Source of the DNA: Actinokineospora terrae
GTDB lineage: Bacteria; Actinomycetota; Actinomycetes; Mycobacteriales; Pseudonocardiaceae
Length of the DNA stretch: 64,000 nucleotides
Direction: 5' to 3'
Assembly (NCBI RefSeq): GCF_900111175.1
Contig: NZ_FOGI01000017.1
Span: forward strand, 94,326-158,325
The notes below the pieces were generated by a model. The model had not been told where the DNA came from, made no database searches, and saw only the letters and a program-made list of their open reading frames with translations. Below, piece by piece: positions 27,435 to 36,573 of the stretch. Position numbers and translations under genes: made by a program. Position 1 is the stretch's first letter, and every line of letters begins with the position of its first letter.

Positions 27435-28423
27435 AGGCGTTCCAGGACCGCGACCCCGTCCGGATGGGCCTGGTCGGTGTGCTGCTGGTCGCGGTCACCG
27501 CGCTGGTGGTGCTGGGCTGGGAGCACCTGCCCGCGCTCGGCGGCACCACCTACCAGGCCCAGTTCCGCGAAGCCGTCGGGCTCAAGCCAGACGACGAGGT
27601 GCGGGTCGCGGGCGTGAAGGTCGGCGTGGTCACCTCGGTCGAGCTGACCGGCACCCACGTCACCGTCACCTTCCGGGCCAGGGACGTCTGGCTGGGCGAC
27701 CGGACCGTGGCCGCCATCAAGATCAAGACGTTGCTGGGGCAGAAGAACCTGGCCCTCGACCCGCTCGGCACCACCGAGCTGGACCCGGACACCCCCATCC
27801 CGCTCGACCGGACCGTGACCGCCTACGACGTCAACGACGCGTTCGCCGACCTGGCCACGACCACCGGGCAGATCGATACGGGTCTCCTGGCGGAGAGCTT
27901 GCGCACCCTGTCGCAGACCTTCGACGCCACCACCCCGCAGAGCGTCCGCACCGCCCTCGACGGGCTCTCGCGCCTGTCGCACACCATCTCCAGCCGCGAC
28001 CAGGACCTCAAGCGGCTGCTGGAGAGCGCCAAGGGCGTCAGCACGACGCTGGCCGACCGCGGCGAGCAGTTCCAGGCGTTGATCACCGATGGTGACACGC
28101 TGCTCACCGAGTTCGCCCGCCGCCGTGACGCCATCAGCGGGCTGCTCACCGGGACCAGGGACCTGTCCCGGCAGCTCTCCGGGCTGGTCGCGGAGAACCA
28201 GGCGCAACTGGCACCCGCGTTGCGCCAGTTGGAGCGGGTCACGGAAGTGTTGCGCCGCAACCAGGACGACCTCGACCGCAGCCTGCGCCTCGCCGGACCG
28301 TTCTACCGGCTCGTCGGCAACGCGGTCGGCAACGGGCACTGGATCGACAGCTACATCTGCGGCCTCATCCCGGTCGCCGACGGGTCGGCGGGCTGCGTCC
28401 CGCCCAAGGCAGGGGGGCGCTGA
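27431..28423 (+). CDS. mceC: Mce family protein MceC
   Basis: 330 aa from GTG at 27431, chosen because GTGA overlaps the mceB stop as at the other junctions; a GTG three codons upstream (27422) is possible. N-terminal anchor (MGLVGVLLVAVTALVVLGWE), MCE domain (YQAQFREAVGLKPDDEVRVA, IKIKTLLGQKNLALDPLG), helical tail with a paired Cys (SYICGLIP, AGCVPP). Confidence 0.91.
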   Translation: MKAFQDRDPVRMGLVGVLLVAVTALVVLGWEHLPALGGTTYQAQFREAVGLKPDDEVRVAGVKVGVVTSVELTGTHVTVTFRARDVWLGDRTVAAIKIKTLLGQKNLALDPLGTTELDPDTPIPLDRTVTAYDVNDAFADLATTTGQIDTGLLAESLRTLSQTFDATTPQSVRTALDGLSRLSHTISSRDQDLKRLLESAKGVSTTLADRGEQFQALITDGDTLLTEFARRRDAISGLLTGTRDLSRQLSGLVAENQAQLAPALRQLERVTEVLRRNQDDLDRSLRLAGPFYRLVGNAVGNGHWIDSYICGLIPVADGSAGCVPPKAGGR

Positions 28424-29394
28424 TGGCACGCCGCGTGCTCAAGTTCCTGGCGCTCGGCGCGGTCGCGGTGCTGCTCGTGGTCGTCGGCACGGCCGCGCTG
28501 TTCGACACCGGCAAGTACCGCACCGTGACCGCCTACTTCACCGCCGCGATCGGCCTCTACCCCGGATCGGACGTGCGGGTACTCGGCGTGGCGGTCGGGA
28601 CGGTCGACGCCGTGCAGCCGCTGGGGCCGAACGTGAAGGTCACCATGACCATCGACGCCGCCGCGCCCGTGCCGCCCGACGCCACCGCGCTGGTCATCAC
28701 CCCGAGCCTGGTCAGCGACCGTTACGTCCAACTCGCCCCGGTCGCCACCGACGACCGCCGCATCCCCGATGGCGCCGTGATCCCGCAGACCCGCACGGTG
28801 GTCCCGGTCGAGCTGGACCAGCTGTTCTCCAGCCTCGACCGGCTCACCACCGCGCTGGGCCCGGACGGCGCCAACGCCGATGGCGCGCTCAGCGAGCTGA
28901 TCCGCACCAGCCAGGCCTACCTGGAGGGCAACGGCGCCGACATGGGCCGCACGATCCGCGACCTCGGTGACCTCGCCCGCACCCTCAACGGCTCCCAGGA
29001 CGACCTGTTCACCACCGTCGACGGCCTGTCCCGGTTCACCGCCGTGCTCGCCGCCAACGACCGCCAACTGCGCCAGGTCAACGAGAAGCTGTCCACCGTC
29101 ACCGGGTTCCTGGTCGACGAACGGGCGAACTTCGACGCGGCACTGCACGAGCTGGCGGGCGCCCTGGGCGTCGTGCAGGGCTTCGTGCGGGACAACCGCG
29201 GCCTGGTCAAGTCCGATGTGGACAACCTGGTGGTGATGACCCGGCTGCTGGTCGACCAACGCGCGTCGCTGGCCGAGGCGCTGGACGCCACCCCGCTCGC
29301 CCTGTCGAACCTGCTGCGCGCCTACGACCCGGCCACCCGCACCATCGACAGCCGGGCCAACCTCAACGAGTACTCGACGCCGGGAGGCCGCTGA
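28423..29394 (+). CDS. mceD: Mce family protein MceD
   Basis: 323 aa. Anchor FLALGAVAVLLVVVGTAALF, MCE domain (VTAYFTAAIGLYPGSDVRVL; ALVITPSLVSDRYVQLAPV), then a predicted long helix. The ATG shares a nucleotide with the mceC TGA (TGATG) and the same arrangement joins it to mceE. Confidence 0.91.
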   Translation: MARRVLKFLALGAVAVLLVVVGTAALFDTGKYRTVTAYFTAAIGLYPGSDVRVLGVAVGTVDAVQPLGPNVKVTMTIDAAAPVPPDATALVITPSLVSDRYVQLAPVATDDRRIPDGAVIPQTRTVVPVELDQLFSSLDRLTTALGPDGANADGALSELIRTSQAYLEGNGADMGRTIRDLGDLARTLNGSQDDLFTTVDGLSRFTAVLAANDRQLRQVNEKLSTVTGFLVDERANFDAALHELAGALGVVQGFVRDNRGLVKSDVDNLVVMTRLLVDQRASLAEALDATPLALSNLLRAYDPATRTIDSRANLNEYSTPGGR

Positions 29395-30359
29395 TGCGAG
29401 TGCTGACCCTTCTGTTGGTCGCGATCCTCGCCTCCGGGTGCGGCTCCGGGCTCTACGGCGTCGACCTCCCGGGCGGCGCGGACGTGGGGGACCGGCCGTA
29501 CCGGGTCGCCGCGGTGTTCCGGGACGTGCTCGACCTGGTGCCGCAGGCGGGGGTGCAGGTCGAGGACGTCCCCGTGGGGGAGGTGGAGCGGATCGACCTG
29601 GAGCCCGATGGGCGGTCGGCGCGGGTGACGATGGTGGTCAACGGCTCGGTGCGGCTCTCGGGCACCGCGCTGGCCCGGCTGCGGCAGTCGAGCGTGCTGG
29701 GGGAGAAGTTCGTCGAACTCGACGACCCGGTCGAGGAAGCCAGGGCGGGCACGCTGGTCGACGGCGCCGTCATCCCGTTGGAGCGCACCAACCGCAACCC
29801 CGAGATCGAAGAGGTGTTCGGCGCGCTGTCGATGCTGCTCAACGGTGGTGGCGTCGCCCAACTGCGCGAGATCACCCGCGAGCTGAACAACGCCCTGGGC
29901 GGCAACACCGGCGACATCCGCGCTCTGCTGTCCAATCTGGACACCTTCGCCGGTGGCCTGGACACGCACCGCGCCGAGATCACCCGCGCGCTCGACGGCC
30001 TCGACCGGCTCTCGAGGTCGCTGGGGGAGCGGGCGCCGCGGATCGCCGGGCTGCTCGACGGGCTCGGGCCGGGCATCCAGGTGCTGGTCGACCAGCGCGG
30101 CCAGTTCGTCGGCATGCTCACCGCGCTCGACTCGCTGTCCGGGGTCGCGACCGACACCGTCACCCGCGTCCGCGCCGACCTGGTCGCCTCGCTGCGCGCG
30201 CTCGAACCCACGCTGCGGCAACTGGAGAAGGCGGGCAACCAGCTCCCGCAGGCCATGGACCTGCTGTTCACCTTCCCCTTCACCGACGCCGCGCTCGACG
30301 CCATCAAGGGCGACTACCTCAACGCGCACCTCGCGTTCGACTCCCGCGGCGGTCGCTGA
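29394..30359 (+). CDS. mceE: Mce lipoprotein MceE (LprK-like)
   Basis: 321 aa. The position of this subunit in mce operons is always a lipoprotein, and here the lipobox LASGC places the lipidated Cys at residue 16. The MCE domain follows (YRVAAVFRDVLDLVPQAGVQ ... LRQSSVLGEKFVELDDPV), then a helical region. It would tether the tunnel to the membrane or outer lipid layer. Overlaps mceD and mceF by 1 nt each. Confidence 0.92.
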   Translation: MRVLTLLLVAILASGCGSGLYGVDLPGGADVGDRPYRVAAVFRDVLDLVPQAGVQVEDVPVGEVERIDLEPDGRSARVTMVVNGSVRLSGTALARLRQSSVLGEKFVELDDPVEEARAGTLVDGAVIPLERTNRNPEIEEVFGALSMLLNGGGVAQLREITRELNNALGGNTGDIRALLSNLDTFAGGLDTHRAEITRALDGLDRLSRSLGERAPRIAGLLDGLGPGIQVLVDQRGQFVGMLTALDSLSGVATDTVTRVRADLVASLRALEPTLRQLEKAGNQLPQAMDLLFTFPFTDAALDAIKGDYLNAHLAFDSRGGR

Positions 30360-31558
30360 TGATCACGCGGCGGGTCCGGGTGCAGGTGGTCGCGTTCGTG
30401 CTGATCGCGCTGGTCGGCGTCAGCTACGTCGGCGCGCGCTACGCGGGGCTGGACACGCTGTTCGGCGCCAACGCGTACGTGGTGAAGGCGCGGCTGGCGG
30501 ACTCCGGCGGCGTGTTCACCAACGCCGAGGTGACCTACCGGGGCGTCGGGATCGGCCGGGTCGGTGAGTTGCACCTGGTCGCGGACGGCGTCGAGGTGGA
30601 CCTGCGGCTGCGCGACGACGCGCCCCGGGTGCCGGCGGACGTGGACGTCATCGTCGCCAACCGGTCCGCGGTCGGCGAGCAGTACCTCGACCTGCGCCCG
30701 CGCCGCGACGGCGAGCCGTACCTGCGCGACGGGTCGGTGATCTCCCGCGACCGCGCCACGCTCCCGCTGCCCAGCGAGACCGTGCTGCTCAACCTGGACC
30801 GGCTCGTCGAGTCCGTGCCGGGTGACGAACTGCGGTCGGTGGTCGACGAGCTGTACCTGGCCACCCAGGGCACCGGCCCCAGCCTGCAAGCGCTGCTGGA
30901 CGCCTCCACCAGCGTCACCAAGGCCGCCACCGAGCACCTGCCGCAGACGACCGCGCTCATCACCGACGCGGGCACCGTTCTCGCCACCCAGGTCGCCACT
31001 GGCGCCGCCATCAAGGACTTCGCGGCCAACACCAAGCTCATCGCCGAGCAACTGGGCCGATCGGACGGGGACCTGCGCGCCGTCCTGGCCACCGCGCCCG
31101 GGGCGGCAGCCGAGATCAGCACCCTGCTCCGCGACACCGGGCCGACCCTGGGTGTGTTGTTCGCCGACCTGCTCACGACCGCGAACGTCCTGGCTCCCCG
31201 TCGCGCGGGTCTGGAGCAACTGCTCGTCGCCACACCCCAGGCTGTGGCCGCCGCTGCGGATGTCATCCGACCCGATGGCGCCCACTTTGCCCTGACCACA
31301 ACGTTTTTCGACCCCATGCCGTGTGTGGCGGGTTACGAGGGCACCCGGTACCGCAATGGCCTCGACACCTCTCCGGCCCCGTGGAACACCAACGCGCGGT
31401 GCGCCCTGCCTCCGGGGGCGGGCAATGTGCGTGGTTCCCAGAACGCCCCGTCACCGGGAGTGCCCCCGGCCACCAAACCCGGCAGCTACCTCCCCACCCA
31501 GGACACGCCGCGCCTCCGCAGCTCCCTCACCGAGCTGCTTTCCCTGGACGGCGGCTGA
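30359..31558 (+). CDS. mceF: Mce family protein MceF
   Basis: 399 aa, last gene of the mce run. Anchor VVAFVLIALVGVSYVGARY, MCE domain (YVVKARLADSGGVFTNAEVT; VIVANRSAVGEQYLDLRP), helical middle, a Cys pair (MPCVAG, ARCALP) and a Pro-rich C-terminal tail. A hairpin terminator (31564-31592) follows immediately and is shared with the convergent lipoprotein gene. Confidence 0.91.
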   Translation: MITRRVRVQVVAFVLIALVGVSYVGARYAGLDTLFGANAYVVKARLADSGGVFTNAEVTYRGVGIGRVGELHLVADGVEVDLRLRDDAPRVPADVDVIVANRSAVGEQYLDLRPRRDGEPYLRDGSVISRDRATLPLPSETVLLNLDRLVESVPGDELRSVVDELYLATQGTGPSLQALLDASTSVTKAATEHLPQTTALITDAGTVLATQVATGAAIKDFAANTKLIAEQLGRSDGDLRAVLATAPGAAAEISTLLRDTGPTLGVLFADLLTTANVLAPRRAGLEQLLVATPQAVAAAADVIRPDGAHFALTTTFFDPMPCVAGYEGTRYRNGLDTSPAPWNTNARCALPPGAGNVRGSQNAPSPGVPPATKPGSYLPTQDTPRLRSSLTELLSLDGG

Positions 31559-31563
31559 AGTCG

Positions 31564-31592
31564 GGCGGGAGCCGGAGATCTCGGCTCCCGCC
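31564..31592. terminator. Bidirectional terminator at the end of the mce operon
   Basis: GGCGGGAGCCG (31564-31574) pairs perfectly with CGGCTCCCGCC (31582-31592) around a 7-nt loop. It lies between the convergent stops of mceF (31558) and the lipoprotein gene (31605). Confidence 0.8.
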
Positions 31593-31604
31593 AGGTGGTG
31601 AGGG

Positions 31605-32153
31605 TCAGGAAACCCCATCCAGGGTGTGGCAGGTGGGGGCTTGGTGGTAGGCGTCGTTGATTTCCGGGTTTTCGCGGAGGTCTCGCACTGGGCCTTGGTT
31701 GTCTTGTAGTGCGCCCAGGTTTGGTGCGAGGGCGTCTACCGCTTGTTGGAATGCCACCGGGTCGGTTGCCGGCGCGGCGGCCAGCGTGGTCTTGGCCGAG
31801 TCGACGGAGGTGCGGGCGCCGTCGAGGTTCGCCATGGCCTTGCCGACCGCTGCCGCGCCGTCGGTGACCGGGGGAGTGCCCGCGTTGGTGATGCCGTCGC
31901 CCACGGCGGTGAGGGAGTCGCTGAGCGAGGTGAGGAACGCGAGCATGCCTTCCTTGGCCTTCACCGGGTCGGTCGGGTCGATCGCGGGCAGTTGGGAGAG
32001 CCGGGCGCCGTTGATGACCACGGCCTGGCAGACCCGGTCCACCCAGCCGACCGCCGGGTCCTGCCGGGGCGGTTCGCCGGACGGTCCCGCCGAGCAGGCC
32101 GCGCACAGCGCCAGGCCGCTCGCGAACAGGGTCAGCACACGCGACGATGTCAT
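31605..32153 (-). CDS. Small secreted lipoprotein of unknown function
   Basis: 182 aa. ATG at 32153 is preferred because GAGGAGG lies 5 nt upstream; it opens a lipoprotein signal (MTSSRVLTLFASGLALCAAC, lipidated Cys20). The rest is a helical, soluble domain (VGWVDRVCQAVVINGARL ... SLSDSLTAVGDGITNAG) with Cys residues near both ends (DRVCQA, PTCHTL). It resembles the small lipoproteins often seen near actinobacterial transporters, without a known role. It converges on mceF; involvement in lipid uptake is a guess. Confidence 0.78.
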   Translation of the reverse strand: MTSSRVLTLFASGLALCAACSAGPSGEPPRQDPAVGWVDRVCQAVVINGARLSQLPAIDPTDPVKAKEGMLAFLTSLSDSLTAVGDGITNAGTPPVTDGAAAVGKAMANLDGARTSVDSAKTTLAAAPATDPVAFQQAVDALAPNLGALQDNQGPVRDLRENPEINDAYHQAPTCHTLDGVS

Positions 32154-32520
32154 TCGTCCTCCTCGCGGGAGAGCCATTTCGGGGTGGGGTTGGCGAAACC
32201 GTACTGAAACCGCGCGCCGCGCGGATAGGTCCGGGGCCGGTTTTGTCACCCGCGTATGGATCTCGCCGGTGACTTTGTCCGATCGCGCAGTCCCGGGGTC
32301 GCGGCGTTCTTGTCACGAACGCACAAGACGGTGATCCGATTTCCGCCCTGACCGCACCTCGTGGCCCCGGTTTCTGCGCCGGACGAGTGTTGTTGCCGCC
32401 GGGTAACGGCATTGTTTGACACGTCGACTCGGCCGAACTTATGGTCGCTGGCACGAATACACGTCACCGCGACCGGCTGTTCTTCGCACCACCACCCCGC
32501 TCGACGACCAGGGGACGACC
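32154..32520. other. Divergent promoter region between lipoprotein and PucR paralogue 2
   Basis: No gene in 367 bp. The middle (about 32210-32470) is less GC-rich than its neighbours, as expected for promoters. No certain promoter hexamers were identified. A GGGGA ribosome binding site precedes 32521. Confidence 0.4.
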
Positions 32521-33843
32521 ATGCCGATTCCGCCGTACACACCGACCAGACCCCATTCCGGTGCCGTCGCGCCCTATCGTCCCGCGACGCTCGACGAACG
32601 CGCCACGGCGTTGTGGGCGAGTCTGCCCAGGGAGTTGGTCGCCCGGTTCCGGCCGGTGGTCGGTCGGCTCACCCAGGACATGATCCGCGAGATCCAGCGC
32701 GCGGTGCCCGCCTACGCCCAGCCGCTGGAGGGCCACTTCGGCGCGATCATGACGGCGGGTGTGGAGCAGTCGGTGCTGCGCATCCTCGACACGGTCGGCA
32801 TCGGCGGCCCGTCCGACGAGAACTGGGCCGCGGTGTTCCGCAGGCTCGGCCGGGTCGAGTACGGCGAGGGCCGCAGCCTGGACTGCCTGCAGACCGCCTA
32901 CCGGGTCGGTGGCCGGGTCGCGTGGCGCCACCTGGCCGCCTGGGGCCAGCAGCAGCGGCTGCCCACCGCCATGCTCACCGTCGCAGCCGAGGCGATCTTC
33001 GCCTACGTCGACGAGATCTCCACGCTGTCCATCGAGGGCTACACCGCCGCGCAGGCCCAGTCGGCCGGGGTGGTCGACCGCGGCAGGCGCAGGCTGGTCG
33101 AACTGGTGCTGGGTGAACCGCCCGCCTCGATGGCCGCGATCACGAAACTCGCGGCCACCGCGCGGTGGCGGGTGCCGGACACCGTGTCCGTGGTCGTCGT
33201 CGAGCAGCCCGCGGCGGGGGAGCCGGACGAGCTGACCGGCCCGCACGGCGACCACCTCACCGACGTCCTGCTCGACCTCGACGGCGACCTGCCGTGCCTG
33301 GTGCTGTCCGACCCCGGCAGGCAGTTGCGGGCGCTGCGGCCCCAGCTGCGCGGCAGGCGCGTGTGCGTCGGACCGCTCGTGCCGCTGCGGGAAGCGTTCA
33401 CGTCGCTGGACTGGGCGCGGCGCGCGATGACCCTGGTGCGGCGCGGCATCATCGGCGCGGACGGGGCGCCGATCACCTGGTGCGGCGACCACCTGTCCAC
33501 GCTCTGGCTGCTCGCCGACGAGTTCCTGGTGCGCGAACTGCTGCGCCGCGCCCTCGCGCCGCTGGCCGAGCTGACCGCCAAGCAGCGCGCCCGCACCGCC
33601 GAGACCCTGCTGGCGTGGCTGGAGACCAGGGGCAGCGCCCCGGAGATCGCCCGCCGGTTGGCGATCCACCCGCAGACCGTGCGGTACCGCATGCGGCAGG
33701 TGGACAAGCTCTTCGGCGACCAGCTCGCCGACCCGGACGCGCGACTGGACCTGGAGATCGCGTTGCGGGCGGACCGGTTGCTGCGCACCGCGGTTGTTGC
33801 GCCGCGGCCGCGTGCGGGAGCGGCGCGGGTTGTCCACAGGTGA
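32521..33843 (+). CDS. PucR-family regulator, paralogue 2
   Basis: 440 aa. N-terminal RsbRD-like region (LWASLPRELVARFRPVVGRL ... GRSLDCLQTAYRVGGRVAWR) and C-terminal HTH with LAIHPQTVRYRMRQVDKLFG. It is about 60 residues longer than paralogue 1, partly through an N-terminal extension. ATG at 32521 follows GGGGACGACC. The last codons overlap a TTGTCCACA sequence (33829-33837). Paralogue 3 follows after 99 nt on the same strand. Confidence 0.86.
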   Translation: MPIPPYTPTRPHSGAVAPYRPATLDERATALWASLPRELVARFRPVVGRLTQDMIREIQRAVPAYAQPLEGHFGAIMTAGVEQSVLRILDTVGIGGPSDENWAAVFRRLGRVEYGEGRSLDCLQTAYRVGGRVAWRHLAAWGQQQRLPTAMLTVAAEAIFAYVDEISTLSIEGYTAAQAQSAGVVDRGRRRLVELVLGEPPASMAAITKLAATARWRVPDTVSVVVVEQPAAGEPDELTGPHGDHLTDVLLDLDGDLPCLVLSDPGRQLRALRPQLRGRRVCVGPLVPLREAFTSLDWARRAMTLVRRGIIGADGAPITWCGDHLSTLWLLADEFLVRELLRRALAPLAELTAKQRARTAETLLAWLETRGSAPEIARRLAIHPQTVRYRMRQVDKLFGDQLADPDARLDLEIALRADRLLRTAVVAPRPRAGAARVVHR

Positions 33844-33942
33844 CAACTGTTCGCAGGCCGGGTACTGGCTCCTGGAGAATCGCGCCGCCGCGCCGGTAGA
33901 TTCGCCTCCGGCACGCTGGACGGTCCCCTCAGGAGGCACGCG

Positions 33943-35223
33943 GTGGCGCAGCGCACGGAGCACGTCGCACCGCTCGGCCCCACCGCGGACCTCTGGTCGC
34001 AGTTGCCACCCGGGCTGGCGGCCGTGCTCCGGCCCGGGGTGGGGGACCTGACCAGGGAGATCCGCGCCGAGCTGGACCGGGTCATCCCCGCGTTCGCCAA
34101 GCGCCCCAGCGGCCGGGTGGTGACCGAGGGGATCCAGCAGGCCCTGCTGTGGTTCCTCGACCGCGTCGCCGATCCCGGCGCGGTGCGCGACGAGGGCTGG
34201 CCGAGCCTGTTCCGCGACTTCGGCCTCCCCGCCCTGGACACCCGGGCCCTGGACGTCGTGCAGACCGCGTACCGCGTCGGCGCCCGCGTGGCCTGGCGCC
34301 GAATGGCCCGCATCGGCGAGGAAGCGGGGGTACCGACCGACACGCTGTGCCTGCTCGCGGAAGCCATCTTCGCCTACATAGACGAACTCTCCGCCCTCTC
34401 CGTCCGCGGCCACGCCACCGCCAGAGCCGCCGAACTCACCGCCCAGCAACGCCGCCGCACCCAACTCCTGACCGCCCTGCTCACCCCCACCACCTCCCCA
34501 CAAACCCTCACCCGCCTAGCCGACACCGCCCAATGGCCCCTACCCGAATCCGTTGTCGCCGTGGCCATCGACCCCACCGGCCCCGATCTCTCCACAGTGG
34601 ACCTCCCCAACACCCTGGCCGACCTGGATTCCCCCCATCCCTGCCTACTCCTGCCCACCGACTCGCTGTCGCCTCCCGAGGTCGCCGATCAAGGTGGATC
34701 GGCAGAGCTGCCCACCCTCACTGACCGCGGAACGGGTCCACTGAGCCTTGCCGACCGCCGCACTGGTCCGCCGATCCTTCTCCACCTCGCCGACCACCGC
34801 ACCGCGATCGGCCCCGCCGTCCCCTTGGCCGCCGCGGCCCAATCCCTGTACTGGGCCCGGCGAACGCTGTCCCTGGTCGCCGAGGGTGTCCTGCCCGCGA
34901 GCCCGGTGACGTGGTTCGACCACCACCTCTCCACCCTCTGGCTCCGCAACGACCCACCCCTGCTCCGCGAGATGGCGACCCAGGCCTTGGCCCCCCTTGC
35001 CACCCTCAACCCCCACCAGGCCGCCAAACTGGCCGCCACGCTCCTGACCTGGCTGCACACCCGCGGCGGCGCCCCCGGGGTGGCCCAGCACCTCGACGTC
35101 CACCCCCAGACCGTCCGCTACCGCCTCCGCCAGTTGACCCGACTCTTCGGCACCCGCCTGACCGATCCCGACCACCGCTTCACCCTGGAGGTGGCCCTCC
35201 GCGCCCGCGCCCTGGGCGGCTAG
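33943..35223 (+). CDS. PucR-family regulator, paralogue 3
   Basis: 426 aa from GTG at 33943, with a perfect AGGAGG about 6 nt upstream. Same layout: LWSQLPPGLAAVLRPGVGDL, RALDVVQTAYRVGARVAWRR, and C-terminal LDVHPQTVRYRLRQLTRLFG. The second half uses noticeably more CCC/CTC/ACC codons and contains a spacer with repeats of DRRTGP/DRGTGP (about residues 257-280), an expansion not seen in the paralogues. Confidence 0.86.
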   Translation: MAQRTEHVAPLGPTADLWSQLPPGLAAVLRPGVGDLTREIRAELDRVIPAFAKRPSGRVVTEGIQQALLWFLDRVADPGAVRDEGWPSLFRDFGLPALDTRALDVVQTAYRVGARVAWRRMARIGEEAGVPTDTLCLLAEAIFAYIDELSALSVRGHATARAAELTAQQRRRTQLLTALLTPTTSPQTLTRLADTAQWPLPESVVAVAIDPTGPDLSTVDLPNTLADLDSPHPCLLLPTDSLSPPEVADQGGSAELPTLTDRGTGPLSLADRRTGPPILLHLADHRTAIGPAVPLAAAAQSLYWARRTLSLVAEGVLPASPVTWFDHHLSTLWLRNDPPLLREMATQALAPLATLNPHQAAKLAATLLTWLHTRGGAPGVAQHLDVHPQTVRYRLRQLTRLFGTRLTDPDHRFTLEVALRARALGG

Positions 35224-35236
35224 CCGATCACCGCGC

Positions 35237-36379
35237 TCAGGGCGCGGACCAGATGTGCGCGGTGAGTTCCATGAGGAACCGCTGTTCGGGGTCGGCGAGG
35301 CGGGGGCCCAGGAGCGCGTCCACGTGGTGCATCCGGTAGCGGACGGTCTGGGGGTGGACGGACAGGCGGCTGGCGGTCTCGGTGATGTCGCCCCGGGTGT
35401 GCAGCCAGGTCCGCAGGGTCGTGGCGATGCGGCCGCGCTGCTTGTCGGTGAGGGTGTCGAGGGCGGCGAGCACCGGGCCCGCGGCCTGCCGGACCAGGGT
35501 CTCGTCGGTGAACAGCAGCAGGGTGGACAGGTGCTGGTCGCACCACAGGACCGGGTCGTCCGGCAGCACTCCGCGCCGCGCGAGGGCCAGGGCGTGGCGG
35601 GCCGACCCGAGTGAGCGGTGGGCGTCGCCCGCCGGGACTGACGGGCCGACCACCACCCGGACCGCCCAGTCGCCCGGCTCGACCGGCGCGGGGGCGACCA
35701 GGCACGGTTCGGCGCCGTCGAGGTCGGCCAGGATTCCCTCCGGCAGCCGCGCGTCGACCGGGCGGTCGAGCAGGACAACACAAAGCCGTTCTGGCAGGGG
35801 CCATCGCGCCGCCGCGGCGAGATCCTCGACGGCCGTGGACGGACCGGCGAGCAACGCGCGCAGCAGCCGCTTGCGGTTCTGTTCGCGCGAGCCGCCCGCG
35901 CGCGCCTCGGTGTAGCCCGCGACGGCGATGACGCACAGGTCGTCGACGTAGGCGAAGATCGCCTCGGCCACGGTGAGCAGCGTGTCCGCCTCGACGCCGA
36001 GTTCCTGGCCCACCGCGCTGACGTGCCGCCACACCGCCCTGGCGCCGACCCGGACCGCGGTCTGCAGGGCGTCCATGGTGCGGCCCTCGTGGTACTCGAC
36101 CCGGCCCGCGTGCCGCAGCACCGCGTACCACTCGTCGCGGCAGGCGCCGGGGTCGGCGATGCAGGCGAGGCACTGGAGCACGGCCGCGCGCACCGACCCC
36201 ACCAGCACCTCCCGGAACCGGCCCGCCAACGGCCGCCGGTACTCGGGCACCGCTTCCTGGATGGCCAGCACCGCGTCGCGGATCAGCGTCGGCGCCAGCG
36301 GCCGCACCCGCTCCGCCAGCTCGGGCACGACCGACGCCCACAGCGGGACCGCCGTGCGCCCCGGCGGCTCCAGTGCCAT
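35237..36379 (-). CDS. PucR-family regulator, paralogue 4
   Basis: 380 aa. ATG at 36379 (MALEPPGRTAV) is chosen because GGGAGG precedes it; an ATG four codons upstream overlaps that site. RsbRD-like N-terminal region (GRTMDALQTAVRVGARAVWR) and HTH with LSVHPQTVRYRMHHVDALLG. It converges on paralogue 3 with 13 nt between stops and is divergent from the HAF-repeat gene. Confidence 0.86.
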   Translation of the reverse strand: MALEPPGRTAVPLWASVVPELAERVRPLAPTLIRDAVLAIQEAVPEYRRPLAGRFREVLVGSVRAAVLQCLACIADPGACRDEWYAVLRHAGRVEYHEGRTMDALQTAVRVGARAVWRHVSAVGQELGVEADTLLTVAEAIFAYVDDLCVIAVAGYTEARAGGSREQNRKRLLRALLAGPSTAVEDLAAAARWPLPERLCVVLLDRPVDARLPEGILADLDGAEPCLVAPAPVEPGDWAVRVVVGPSVPAGDAHRSLGSARHALALARRGVLPDDPVLWCDQHLSTLLLFTDETLVRQAAGPVLAALDTLTDKQRGRIATTLRTWLHTRGDITETASRLSVHPQTVRYRMHHVDALLGPRLADPEQRFLMELTAHIWSAP

Positions 36380-36573
36380 CGCGCCTCCCATGGGGGTGTC
36401 CCGCGACGCTAGGAACCGGCGGGACGCGGTGTCAACGAAGTCCAGCCGGGGTTGTCTGCCGGGACAAACCTCGGGCGAACCCCTTGCGCGGCAAGAGGTT
36501 CGAGGTTCGAGACGACCACTTTGGGCTGTCCGGGTGCTGTTTGCGGTGGTCGCGCCGCCGCTAGATTCGGACC

